Positions 8,453 through 19,036 of a stretch of DNA of 31,470 nt are shown here, piece after piece. Within the stretch, counting starts at the first letter, position 1; every line of letters starts with the position of its first letter. The translations under genes and the position numbers were made by a program. Under the pieces are notes generated by a model. It had not been told where the DNA came from, did not search any database, and saw only the letters and a program-made list of their open reading frames with translations. This DNA comes from Cladosporium sp. IMV 00045 (taxonomy: Eukaryota; Ascomycota; Dothideomycetes; Cladosporiales; Cladosporiaceae): contig MSJI02000469.1 of assembly GCA_001931905.2 (NCBI GenBank), positions 1-31,470 on the forward strand, written 5' to 3'.

Positions 8453-10615
8453 CTAGAAAGAGAAACCACCAGGGAACCCTCTACCACCACCACCCATTCC
8501 GCCACCGAAGGGGTTTCCACCACCCCTTCCGCCGCCCATGCCACCGCCACCGTTCATCATATTAAACAGCATCTCGGGGTCGATCTGCACGCCGCCTCCC
8601 ATACCGCCGCCCATACCGCCAGGGAAACCGCCGCCGAATCCACCGCCTCCGAAACCCTCGCTGGGATCCATGAGATCCACCCCAGAGTCGAAGTGCTGCC
8701 TCTTCTGCGGATCGGTGAGCACCTCGTGCGCCTCGGAGATGTCCTTGAACTTCTCCTCGGCCTCGGCGTTGCCCGGGTTCTTGTCTGGGTGGTGCTTGAC
8801 GGCGAGTTTCTTGTAGGCGCGCTTGATCTCGTGCTCAGACGCGTCCTTATCGACGCCCAGAATCTTGTAGTGGTCCTTGCGCTTGCTCTTCTTGAGCTCC
8901 AGCTCCGCGTTGCGGATGTCCTTGGCGATGTTGGGCTCTTCCGGGTTCTGCTCTTGGATGCTCTTGTAGGCGCGCACGGCTTCTTCCCAGTCGCCGCCTT
9001 CGCCTAGTGCTTTGGCGCGGGTTTTGCGCGCTTTGGTGTACGAGGGGTCGAGTTTGATGGCTTGGTCGCAGTCTTTGATCACGTTGTCCCATTGCTTGAG
9101 TTTCGTGTAGCACATGGCGCGGTTGTTGAGGATCTTCGAGTTGGTGCCCTTGTTCGTCGGGTCGATTTCGAGCGCGGAGGAGTAGACGTCTAGGGCCTCT
9201 TGGAAGCGGCCGGCTTTGAAGTGTCCGTTGCCTTCTTCCTTCGTTCGGTCCAGCTTTTGCACCATCCTCAGGTACTTCACTGCGTCCTTGAAATCGGGAT
9301 CGCAGGCCAATGCCTGCCTGAAGTGCTGGATCGCCTTGTCGTTCTCGCCCTGCGCGTACAGCGCACGTCCTCGCAGCACTAGAGCGTCGGGGTCCGCGCT
9401 GTTCGATCGCAGCATCCCCATGGCGACATTCTGTGCGTCTCCCAAAGCGTTCACGTTGCCCATCTTGAGGTATGCCTCACCGCGGAGCAGCTTCCACTTC
9501 CTAGGCGGCTGCACGGCGAACCCAAGTCCCTTCTCCGCCTGGTCGATTCCGAAGAGTGCCATGGAGCCCGCAGTGCCGGTCTTGATGTTCTCCTCCGCCT
9601 GGGCGATGTGTTGCTTCATCTGCTGAGCTGGTTGCCTGTCCTTAGCAGACGCCGGCGGGTCTATCCGGTCGAACACGTCCAACGCTTCGTCGGGGCGTCC
9701 AAGAGCTGTGTAGATGCGGGCCATTCTGAGCAGAATTTTGGGGTTCTTCGGGTCGATCTCCTCGGCTTGCTTGCAGTCCTCGAGCGCGAGGACGTACTGG
9801 TTGGCGGCCATAAAGGCAGCGGCGCGGTTGGAGAGGTAGGTAGCGGATTTCCTGTCGGCCTCAATGGCTGCGGGGTGTTAGTCGCAAGGAAATGAAAGTA
9901 GCATGTTATCAATCAATCGATCAAACCCACCCTTTGTGTACTCCTCAATCGCCTTGTCATACTGCTTGGCCTTGAAGAATTTGTTTCCCGCTTCCTTGCA
10001 CTGCTCGGCATCCACGGGCGGAGGAGGCGGAGAGTTGGCCTGCTGCTGCGGCGGCGGCGAGGAGGAAGGCGATTTGTGCGGCGGAGGCGTGGGAGCGTTC
10101 GACCCGCTGTGCTCGCCGTTCACTCCATTGCCGTTGGCCTGCGGGAAGGCGCCGGGGGTCTGAGGTGCGGGCGTTGACTCCTGCATGGGCTCGCCGGTGG
10201 TTTCGTCTCCGGGGCTTCCCATGATTGCTGCTGCAGAGGGAGTTCTGTTCTGCAATGCGCTCAATCGCCTCAGCTCGTCGGGCGGGAGATTGAGAGGGTG
10301 CGAGGCGTTGTCGTCGGCGGAAGATCTCCTGCGAGAAGAGCCGAAGGTCCTGCTGTTGCGCGGGCTGCTCTTGGGCTTTTTTTCCTTGTCCCGCTGCTCT
10401 TTTACGGCGAAGGCCCTGGATTTCTTCTCGGGCGAGGACGAGTGCGCGGATTTCGTGCGGTGGGTGGTGTCGGGATCCACGGACGGACGCCTTGGCGAGT
10501 GATGGGTGGAGGATGAGGAGTGGTGGTGGACAGGCACGGGTCTGTCGAGCGGGTGAGGAGTGGGAGTGGGAGTGGATGAAGTGGAGGATTTCTTGCGGGT
10601 GAATATGGACGGCAT
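8453..10615 (-). CDS. TPR-repeat DnaJ co-chaperone, DNAJC7 (TPR2)-like
   Basis: Two exons, 10615-9931 and 9867-8453, are separated by a 63-nt intron (9930-9868) with GTGGGT donor, ACTAAC branch motif and CAG acceptor. The join rebuilds the first TPR ([21 protein letters not shown]). The product is 699 aa. Residues 1-205 are disordered, rich in Ser, Pro and Lys with polyproline runs. Residues about 206-555 hold several TPR units (for example [35 protein letters not shown]). A J domain follows at about 559-630 ([13 protein letters not shown], with the HPD motif near 578-580), then a Gly/Phe-rich tail. This order matches DNAJC7-type proteins, which recruit Hsp70 through the J domain and bind Hsp70/Hsp90 tails through TPRs in the cytosol. 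The first ATG in frame is at 10615; the longer open frame upstream begins only with GTG. Confidence 0.93.
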
Positions 10616-11204
10616 CGGAAAGAGGGACCACGACACACGCGAGAGGGAAAAGGCACGGTCACCTGACTGACTGACGAAAGATCAGATCCTCTCACACACT
10701 TTCTCTCTCTGGCTCTGGCTCTCCAGGGAATAGGCCTGTAAGGTAGCGGGAACACTACCAGGTGCGTTTGGCGGGAGGGGACGGCGAGAACGGGTAAGCG
10801 CAGAAGTCTCGTGGGTTTTACTAGCAATTGTCTGGGAGTGTGCCACTACTGTCGAAAGGTTAAGCCATCCGAGCCAGTCAGACGGGAGGGAGAACGCCTT
10901 CGTGCCTCTAGTCGCGTCTAATTTGCCCTGTGGCTTCGAGAAGCTTCTATCAACGATATCTCAACCTCCACTGATATTGATTGCTCACGTGCTCTGTTTG
11001 TCTCGTTGTGTGTAGTGACATATGTTCGGTCTTGACATTGGAACGAACTGATCAATGTGAACGTGTTGAATTGCATGAATATTTACAAATACTATCACTT
11101 TAATCGCCAATGATCGTCGATCGGATATCTCTTATCCCAGCCAAGTCTCATCTCCCACCACCAACGTCTTCATCAAAAGAAAGCCTCCGAAATGTAGTCA
11201 CTCC
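10616..11204. other. Intergenic region: DnaJ promoter and MFS 3' end
   Basis: This 589-bp stretch lies between two minus-strand genes. The part next to 10615 is pyrimidine- and repeat-rich on the minus strand (CTCTCTCACAC-like), a usual fungal leader composition. No coding potential is supported. Confidence 0.5.
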
Positions 11205-12888
11205 TCAAACAACAACAGACTCCAATCCATTCCCTTTCTTCACTTCCATGGTATTCTGAGCAAACTGACTCCTCAACCTTATCGCCTTGCCATACTTCGC
11301 AAACATCACCGCAACCCCGCAATAAACCGTCGCCAGCCCAGCCAGCACGAACATCGCAACATTCGGTCCCAAATTTGTAAACATACTATGGCCAAACAGT
11401 GGTAAGGTGCCAGACATGACGGCTCTCAAAAAAGAAAGCGCCGCGTTGGCAGATGCCGCGTGCGACGTGTAAGTATCCGTAAGGTAGCCTGCGAGGACGG
11501 AGTCGAATTCGACGACTGCGGAGCCGACGAGCGTAAGCGACGCGATTGGGATCCAAGGTGAGAGGCCTTTTGTCAATGGTGGGACGGTCAGGCCGAACCA
11601 CCAGAAAGCGATAGCGAGGATTGGCGCTGCTACGAGGAAGCCGAAGATCTTGTCTTCCGGTTGCGCGACGATGTTGTTCTGGCGGCGGATGTTGGAGACG
11701 CGAATGTCGTAGAGTCTTGTCAAGAAGGTGAATACCACACCGACGGGGATGGCCAGATTGACGATTGCGCACTGCCTGGGCGTGAATTCGAATATGTCGA
11801 TGAAGACGGCGGGGAACGCTTCCGGGAAAAGGTAGACCACTGCGCAGACTGTGGCGGCCATGATGGATGTGCAGAAGACGATGGGTTCTGTGAAGAAGAG
11901 CCGGATGGGTAGGACAAGGCTGGTCTCGCAGAATGCGCGGAAGCTGGGCACGTTGTCTGTGGACTCATATGACAACCCGGTGAAGCCGGACATGCGAGCA
12001 GCCGCGCGAATTTCTCGTCGTAAGATCCTTGAAGGTCGAGATTCCTTCATTGCGAGGCAGAGTAAGGTTGATAGCGCTGATACTGCTGCTGATATACAGA
12101 TTACCCACGTCCTAGGCAAAACGTTAGTCGTGCATGAGATTGGTTGTTAGGTAGACTCACCATCCTAGTGTTGATGTGCTAATGTATGTCGCCACAACAG
12201 GCCCCATTCCGAGAGCAGAGACCGCTCCACTGATCCAGATGTGGAACACCCAAATTCTTGCTCTTGTGTCAAACATGTTCTCGAAGCTGCTGACGGCGAC
12301 CGTGGCGGGAAGTGCACTCATGAAACCGCACACGATTCGCCCGGAGATGACAGCAGGCAGAGTTGGGATCACTGTCATGACCACACAGGCAGTGGTGAAC
12401 CCAAGAGCACCTACTATGTAGAGGGTCCGGCCTCCGAACGTCTCAGCGATTGGGGGCAAAACAAGGCCACCTACAGCTTGCGCGACGAGGTACGTGGTCG
12501 TGAAACATATAAGTGCAGTCTCTTTGCTCACTCCTAGATCGTCAGCGCCCGCCGCAGCTGTTGAAGAGCCTGTGTTGCTGATCAAAGTCGTGAACATCTC
12601 CAAGAAGCAGATCACTGCAGTATCGTAGGTCTTGCGTGCAGTTGACCAGTTCCGTGGGTGTAGAGGACTGTTGGAGCGCCATGTTACCTTGCCAGAAGCA
12701 TCGACATCAAGGCCACGGTGAGCGAGAGCGGTTGCTACGTGCAGAGGGACCTTGACATTCTGCTGCTTCTCTTGGATTAGAGGGGAGTCTGATGCGTTTG
12801 AAGAAGCTGACGATGTCGAGACTGAGCGTTGCGAGCTCGCAGATAAAGTTGAAAGATCATCTTTCCAGTCTTTGTTGAGGATGTCCAT
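11205..12888 (-). CDS. MFS transporter, DHA1 drug:H+ antiporter-like
   Basis: Exons 12888-12161 and 12111-11205 are joined across a 49-nt intron (GTGAGT...CTAACG...CCTAG); the split TGG codon gives ...STLGW-TWVICISA. The product is 544 aa. After a Ser-rich cytosolic N-terminus of about 75 residues comes the HPRNWSTARK segment common in fungal DHA1 carriers. Twelve hydrophobic segments follow, six before and six after the central loop. The loop carries ESRPSRILRREIRAA, the usual DHA1 form. ETFGGRTLYIVG between TM2 and TM3 corresponds to the MFS signature, and SFLRAVMSGTLPLFG in TM11 is typical. Members export drugs, polyamines or metabolites at the plasma membrane; the substrate here is unknown. 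The start at 12888 (MDILNK) is the first in-frame ATG; the open frame above it has only TTG. There are no biosynthetic genes beside it. Confidence 0.92.
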
Positions 12889-14073
12889 CGAAGTAGCCCG
12901 GTAACATATATTTGTTTGTGTCACGAGTTCCAAAGCCTTTGGTCGACGATCTTAGGTAGGAGAGACCTTCTCCCTTGTAGGCTACCGGCAAATGGTGTTG
13001 AAAGGGGTGATGCTAATTAACCCGGAAGTCCTTACATGTTAGCTTCGAGGAAGAGCATCATCGCTCAACTTTTAGCCAGCCATCTCATCGTGATCTGAGG
13101 AAGTTGTGATGATCGTTGCCACAACAAGTGCGACACCATCATTTATTGAGGCCTGTCAAGAGTCGTATCGCCGGTCTATGATAATGCTGGGCGAACACTT
13201 GGGGTGTCCGTCCCTAGCAACGAGCGCATTCCAGAGGTTGTTATTGGTGCAGGGAAGGGCTTCGCAAGATATACCGTGTTTTCGGGACTGCACTTGATTG
13301 CATTTTCCCAAGATAGAGGTTGAGCATGACGTCGAAGCGAAACATGTTCTTGAAAGTGACGTGACAAGCCCTTCCGGAATGTAGGAATGAATAAAGAAGT
13401 GAGTGTTGGCACAAGCCTACGGAGATCAAAACAGCACTTCTAGGATTGCTGGACTGACCAGCCCATGAGTTTCTGACTGCAAGGAGCAAACGAGATGGAT
13501 GTCTTTCATCCGCGTAAGAGTGGACATTTGTCAAGTTTGTCAACTGATATCATCTAGGCAGTGTTTTGGAGTTCTGGAAGGGAAGGCGCCCTTCCTCGGT
13601 GATTCTTGGCATTGAATACCGCCTTTTGCTTGGGCCTATCCATAATGAACGGACATCTGTCAGTAATTCTCAAAAGAGTCATAAGGATTCTGTATTTCAC
13701 GAGAAGAGAGACATGGAGATGCAGCTTCTCGTCCCAAGATCCGTGAGAGGGAACGTGAACAGGCTAGCATGACGCTGTGCGATCTGGCCATTGGATGAGT
13801 CCAAAAACTAGATCATTAGTTTGAGCGACTGAAGCATGATAGAGATGAATGATCGAAGTGAATAAGTCTGATGGATGAAATGAAGGTTGAAGAAGGAAGG
13901 CGGTGATGATGGCCCGTGCGTCCGCGGCTGCCTGTGGCTTGTGAGGCTTCAACTTCAACCTCGAACCTCAAACTAAACAAATCATTGTGACCGCGTCGAT
14001 CTGTGCGAACATCGCTGCTTACAAACAATGAAGGAGCGATATAAAACTCACACCAAACATACGCCGCAGCAGT
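12889..14073. other. Divergent promoter region between MFS and TOP3 genes
   Basis: This stretch of about 1.2 kb must carry the promoters of both divergent genes. Short ORFs (up to about 100 codons, for example minus 13241-13543) show no family resemblance. A TATA-like element and an upstream ATG lie close to the TOP3 start. Confidence 0.55.
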
Positions 14074-14102
14074 ATGGTCACCAAAATCCTGTGTGTGGCT
14101 GA
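14028..14102 (+). other. Possible upstream ORF overlapping the TOP3 start
   Basis: An ATG at 14028 with A at -3 opens a 24-codon frame that ends with TGA at 14100-14102. It overlaps the TOP3 start codon (14074) out of frame. If transcripts begin upstream of 14028 it could lower TOP3 translation. The TATA-like element at 14040 lies inside it, so a downstream start site would exclude it. Confidence 0.35.
14040..14046 (+). promoter_or_regulatory. TATA-like element upstream of TOP3
   Basis: TATAAAA occurs 28 bp before the TOP3 ATG. It matches the TATA consensus, but its closeness to the start codon leaves a very short leader, so its use is uncertain. Confidence 0.35.
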
Positions 14103-16278
14103 AAAGCCTTCAATCGCCAAGGCGGTGGCCAATCATCTTTCTGGAGGATCAGCCCAAACAGTGAGCGATATGTACAACCCGACAAGGACTCTCATGAGAC
14201 TAACAAGCGTAGCGAAACGTCCCAAATGCAACATACAACAAGAACTTCGAGTTCCCATTCACTTTCCCAGCATGGGGCCAATGCAACGTCGTCATGACTT
14301 CAGTATCCGGCCATCTCATCAGCCACGACTTCGAACAGCGATACAAGAAATGGAGTTCCTGCGACCCCTCAGCACTCTTCGAAGCCAGGATCGAGTCTTT
14401 CGTCGAAGACGGCAAGAAAGGCATCGCCAAGAACATCGAGACTCAAGCTCGCTACAGTCACTATCTCTACATCTGGACCGATTGCGATCGTGAGGGTGAG
14501 AACATCGGCACTGAAATTCGCGATATTGCCTGCAAGGGTAATCCGCGATTGAGAGAAGCTGGCAAGACCGTTCGCGCCAAGTTCTCCAATATTGAGCGCG
14601 CGCATATCATGAATGCAGCCATCCACCCGATCGCTCTGGATGAAGCCCAGGCGAATGCCGTTGCTTCGAGGATTGAACTGGATTTACGAATTGGTGCTAG
14701 CTACACCAGAAATCTCACACTCAGCGTGTCAAATTTCATACAAAGGCACAACGGTGGCGAAGAGCGACAAGTCATCAGCTACGGAAGCTGTCAGTTTCCG
14801 ACACTCGGATTTGTCGTTGAACGGTACTTTAGAGTCCGCAATTTCATCCCCGAAACCTTCTGGGGAATCAAGGTCATGCACAAGAAAGACGGCATAGACG
14901 TGCGGTTCAGATGGGCTCGAGGTCATCTTTTCGATCGCATGGCAGCAGTCATTCTATTCGAACGGTGTCTGATGGCAAAGACAGCTCGTGTCAGCAAAGT
15001 GCAAACCAAGCCAACAAGTAAATGGAAGCCTCTTCCACTGACCACAGTAGAGCTACAAAAATGTGGCAGTCGCTTCTTGCGCATGGATAGCCAGCGCGTC
15101 ATGCAGGTTGCGGAGCACCTATATCAGAAAGGATGGATCAGCTACCCACGCACTGAAACAGACCAATTCGACCGAGGCATGAATCTGCAAGCGCTGGTCC
15201 AGAAACAAACGCAAGGCCAGACACAATGGGCACAACACGCTCATGGCTTGATGAACGGCGAATTCTCTCAACCTCGAAATGGTCGCAACAACGACAAAGC
15301 GCACCCTCCCATCCACCCCGTCAACTTCGTAAACCCCACAACCCTCAACCAAGAAGAACAACGCGTGCACGAGTTCGTCGTGCGACGCTTCCTAGCCTGC
15401 TGCAGCAAAGACGCGCAAGGCCTGAAAACCGACATAAGCATCCAGTACGGCCCTGAGACATTCAACACGTCCGGTCTGGTCGTCCTCGAGCGGAATTACC
15501 TGGAAGTCTACCCGTATGACAAATGGACCAGCAGTCAGGATCTGCCCAAGTTCACCGAAGGTGAGACGTTTGAACCGACCGAAGCGAATTTGAACGAGGG
15601 CCAGACTAGTCCGCCGGGCTATCTGACTGAGCCGGAGTTGATCGGTCTCATGGACGCGAATGGGATTGGGACTGATGCTACGATGGCTGAGCATATTGCG
15701 AAAATCAAAGAGCGGCAGTACGCTACTACTCGACCGCGAGGCCGTCGACCTAGACAGGACGATGATGACGACGACGATGCGTCCGATGACGACGTTGCCG
15801 AAGAAGAACCTGAGCGAGGCGCTGCTCGCGGTAGAGGTCGGGGTCGAGGGCGTGGAAGAGGGCGAGGGCGAGGCGGCAATACGGCCAGCGCTCGCGGAGC
15901 AACAAGCGGCGTGCAAGAGTTCATTCCCACCACTTTGGGCGTTGCTCTGGTCGAGGGATACGAGAATATGGGCTTCGAGACTAGCTTGACCAAGCCATTC
16001 CTGCGTAAGGAGGTGAGTTGTCTTGTGCTTGTTTGATCTCGATGACATTGATCTAACGGAAAGCAGATGGAGCTGAGGATGAAAGCCATCTGCGAAGGCC
16101 GCAAGAACAAGAACGAGGTCATCCAAGAGAGTCTCGACCAATACCGCGATGTGTACCTTCGCGTTCAGCAGCAGCTGCCCGTGCTACATGCTGTAGGTTG
16201 ACCATACTGCTTCACTCACGCTCCTTTGCTGATCGAGAATAGGCTGTTCGGAAGTATGTCTTTGGCGAAAATGGATGA
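14074..16278 (+). CDS. TOP3: DNA topoisomerase III (type IA)
   Basis: Four exons are inferred: 14074-14160, 14213-16012, 16067-16192 and 16243-16278. All introns (52, 54 and 50 nt) are phase 0 with GT...AG ends, and the first has a clear CTAAC branch motif. The product is about 682 aa. The Toprim domain shows ILCVAEKPSIAKAVA with Glu10 and IWTDCDREGENIG with the DxD aspartates at about 119 and 121. The active-site tyrosine is in GWISYPRTETDQF (about Tyr340). The conserved GYLTEPELIGLMDANGIGTDATMAEHI and FIPTTLGVALVEGYENMGF segments follow. Top3 breaks and rejoins single DNA strands and, with a RecQ helicase and Rmi1, dissolves recombination intermediates in the nucleus. Unusual is an insertion at about residues 533-593 (15725-15910) with an acidic run followed by seven or more Arg-Gly units. 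The short last exons complete the C-terminus as ...HA-AVRKYVFGENG. Confidence 0.95.
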
Positions 16279-16693
16279 TCTACGCGAGGGTGAAGGATGA
16301 CAACAGACGAAGGTAATATAAATGACCCAAGTGATTCTGAGAACAAAGCTGTCTCTTGATGAGCTAGATACCACCGGCCAGTGAGAGATTGTCAGGATCG
16401 AACAATTGATCGAATGACACTACTGCTACTGCTTTCGTATCTATAGAGGGATTCGAGGATTGTGCCACGCGAAGTGGCTCTTCGAAAAGCAGTCCTTAGG
16501 CCATCAGGTCCGGGTTGAACAGCCTGAAGCTCACTCTTGAGGATGCAGTGTATAATTCAATTATTTAAACCAATTGAGAGGTGGTGATAATGTGACAGAT
16601 GCCGCCAGCTGTCCGAAAAGAATCCCATTTCCGCGTTTTTGATTAGAAGAAATCATTAATTCAAGATTGTGGTATCGACATTGCAACTGTTTT

Positions 16694-16701
16694 CCAATTG
16701 G
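16694..16701. promoter_or_regulatory. CCAATTGG element (double CCAAT box)
   Basis: CCAATTGG gives overlapping CCAAT motifs on both strands, 162 bp before the dynactin p62 start. A second CCAAT lies near 16570. The HAP/CBF complex binds CCAAT in filamentous fungi; function here is inferred only. Confidence 0.35.
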
Positions 16702-16820
16702 CGCTCGAGCATTGAACGACCATCGAGCTCAAAGACCCGACTTTCACATGTCTCCAGCTTCAAGCCAAACAGCGGGGAAACCCAAACACCACCCACGCAC
16801 TGCACCCACGCTCTGCTCTC

Positions 16821-16831
16821 TAAATAAATAT
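16821..16831 (+). promoter_or_regulatory. AT-rich TATA-like element upstream of dynactin p62
   Basis: TAAATAAATAT lies 32-42 bp before the ATG in a C-rich leader. It is a plausible core promoter element but not a perfect TATA box. Confidence 0.3.
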
Positions 16832-16862
16832 CTCCCGTCCTCTCACCTCCCACAACTCTCCC

Positions 16863-18641
16863 ATGGCAGCGCCCTTCCCCTACACCCACTATGCCTGCCC
16901 ATGCTCCAGCTCCAACGGCCCCGCCATAGCCTCCAAACGCGCCTCCCAACTTCCACCCTCAAGCACAACCACCACCAACCCCTCCCAACAACCCCAAGAC
17001 CCCTCCGAAGAAGAAGACGAAGAAGACCGCCCCTTCAACCCGCACAGCCCCCGCGCCGCCTACGCTCTCTACCCGCTCGACCACCTGCTCTTCTGCGACG
17101 AGTGCTCGCAGATCCGCTGCCCGAAATGCGTCAACGACGAAGTCATCAACTGGTACTGCCCGAGCTGCCTCTTCGAAGTGCCGAGCAGCCAAGTGCGCAG
17201 CGAGAACAACCGCTGCGCGCGCAACTGCTACAATTGCCCTTCGTGCGCGGCGCCACTGCACGTCACGCAGGTGGAGAAGAGGGATGATGGAATGCTGAGT
17301 CCCGGCGACGGGAGGGGGGGTGAGGAGGCCTACCTGCTCTTTTGCCAGTATTGCGATTGGACGACGCTGGATATTGGGGTGCAGTTTGGGCGGCCGACGA
17401 AGATTACGGAGCAGTTGAATAAGATTCGCAAGGCGCGTTATGTGCTGGAGGACGCGGTGGAGGGGGAAGAGGGAGAGGGAGAGCAGGCGCGACCGAAGCT
17501 GGTGCGGAATCACGACGATGCGTTTGAGAAGCTGGCGACTTTCTACAGGGAGCAGATGGACGAGACGGGCGAGGGCCAGAATCCCTATGGGAACAGCTCG
17601 TACGGCTCGCCGGCGAATTTGGCGCGCATTATGAGTCTGTACGGGGGCTTGTCGCACAATGCGCTGAAAAAGAGCAGGGCCAAACCACAGCCTATGCGAG
17701 AGGCTGCGGGGGATGAGGAGGGGTTTGCTACGTACACCGCTGCCGACGGGAATGTGACTGATGAGGAGGTTCTGCGGAAATTGAAGAGCCTGGGTTGGGA
17801 GCATACGGTGTCGGAAACGCAGGCGCTCACCACACCGGCGAATCATGACGCGCGGTTTCAAGATGAGATATGGCCGGCGGCGACGCAATTGCGCACGAAA
17901 CGGGGCAAGAGGTGTAGACAGTGTCGCCAGTTCATCGTGAGACCGGAACCGAAGGTTGGCGGGACGCGGTACAAGATTCGAATCATAGCGCACAATAACA
18001 TCCCGCGACTGTCGCTACGACCGCTGCAGGCGACAGGACCGGTGAAGCATCCCTCTTTCGCTCTCCGAACCGAACAACTATACCAAGAACCGACCCTGAA
18101 ACCGTTCGTGACACAACAGTACGTTCTGACACTACGCAACCCGATTTTCGAAGAAGTCAAGATCACGCTTGCAACACCCGCAGTGACTCCAGGGCGAGTC
18201 GCGTCACGAGTCACTATTCTGTGCCCTTCGTTCACACTCGGACCCGCCGGCGATGTATGGGACGACGCACTGTCGAGCTCAACGAGCGCGATACCCACCA
18301 CGGATGGCGGACGCAAAGCGGCTATGGCATCTCTGACCGGCGGCGGTGGCGGCGAGAGCGAGCGTCAACCGGAGGCGGGCAAGATATGGGAGAAGACAAG
18401 GAACAGCACGTCGGTCATTTTGGAGATCGTGCCGGGATCTTTGACCGAGGATCCAGCGGCGGAGGACGAGGATGGGGAGGAAAGATTACCCGGTGAGGAT
18501 GATGATGTGCTGGAGGTTCCTGTGTATGTGCGTGCAGAGTGGAGTGTAGATGCGCACAATGGGGAGAAGGGTGTTGAGAAGGAGCCGAGAGAGTTGGGGT
18601 ATTGGTGCGTGTTGGGGGTTGGTCGGATTGTTGAGGAGTGA
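16863..18641 (+). CDS. DCTN4: Dynactin subunit 4 (p62)
   Basis: This is a single-exon gene of 592 aa. The N-terminal region carries HYACPC (Cys12, Cys14) and the linked pairs in FCDECSQIRCPKC (Cys78/81/86/89), YCPSC (99/102) and CARNCYNCPSC (118/122/125/128). These are the zinc-binding cysteines of the dynactin p62 family. A second CxxC lies at about 346-352 (GKRCRQCRQFIVRPEPKVGG), followed by the conserved beta-rich C-terminal part (YKIRIIAHNNIPRL, LRNPIFEEVKITLATP). In dynactin, p62 belongs to the pointed-end complex that caps the Arp1 filament and helps link dynein to cargo; the Neurospora member is ropy-2. A Thr/Pro/acidic low-complexity stretch (about 33-60) and an acidic region near 530-555 interrupt the domain, common in fungal orthologues. 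No intron is needed. Confidence 0.93.
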   Translation: MAAPFPYTHYACPCSSSNGPAIASKRASQLPPSSTTTTNPSQQPQDPSEEEDEEDRPFNPHSPRAAYALYPLDHLLFCDECSQIRCPKCVNDEVINWYCPSCLFEVPSSQVRSENNRCARNCYNCPSCAAPLHVTQVEKRDDGMLSPGDGRGGEEAYLLFCQYCDWTTLDIGVQFGRPTKITEQLNKIRKARYVLEDAVEGEEGEGEQARPKLVRNHDDAFEKLATFYREQMDETGEGQNPYGNSSYGSPANLARIMSLYGGLSHNALKKSRAKPQPMREAAGDEEGFATYTAADGNVTDEEVLRKLKSLGWEHTVSETQALTTPANHDARFQDEIWPAATQLRTKRGKRCRQCRQFIVRPEPKVGGTRYKIRIIAHNNIPRLSLRPLQATGPVKHPSFALRTEQLYQEPTLKPFVTQQYVLTLRNPIFEEVKITLATPAVTPGRVASRVTILCPSFTLGPAGDVWDDALSSSTSAIPTTDGGRKAAMASLTGGGGGESERQPEAGKIWEKTRNSTSVILEIVPGSLTEDPAAEDEDGEERLPGEDDDVLEVPVYVRAEWSVDAHNGEKGVEKEPRELGYWCVLGVGRIVEE

Positions 18642-19036
18642 ATGGATTAGAAGAATCGTTCCTCCTGTGATTATACACTTGAAAAATAGAGCAGGGAATG
18701 AATAACACAGACAGAAGCCATGTCGTTCGCCCAAGAAGATACATTATACCTACCTAGAACCCAATGTTTTTATCAGATCAGATCAACATAATGTTCTTAT
18801 CAAAGAAGTCCATCTTAAATCGGCCCCGCATACGTCACTGCCAGCAACATCCAGACATCATCGGCAGGTCATGGAGAAGGATAAACAGATCCAGCCTTTT
18901 GCTCGTGTCTGCATTAGCCTCATTCCCCCCACTCCTAGAACATTTCCTCGATCTTTCCTTGCATACATGCATGTAGCCGATCCATAACACCTCCCCTCCC
19001 TACATTGACCTGGGATATACCAAAAAGAAAGCCAAC
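18642..19036. other. Short intergenic region before the LEC1-like gene
   Basis: The 395 bp between two co-oriented genes contain the 3' UTR of dynactin p62 and the promoter of the next gene. No ORF with support is seen. Confidence 0.5.

Larger units (their letters stand above)
16279..16862. other. Intergenic region with dynactin p62 promoter
   Basis: A 584-bp stretch lies between two plus-strand genes. It contains CCAAT boxes and a TATA-like sequence ahead of 16863 and no supported ORF. Confidence 0.55.

Noticed and set aside
16959..17993. 344-codon minus-strand frame opposite dynactin p62
   Set aside because: The plus strand carries the conserved cysteine pattern of p62; the reverse frame has no recognisable features.
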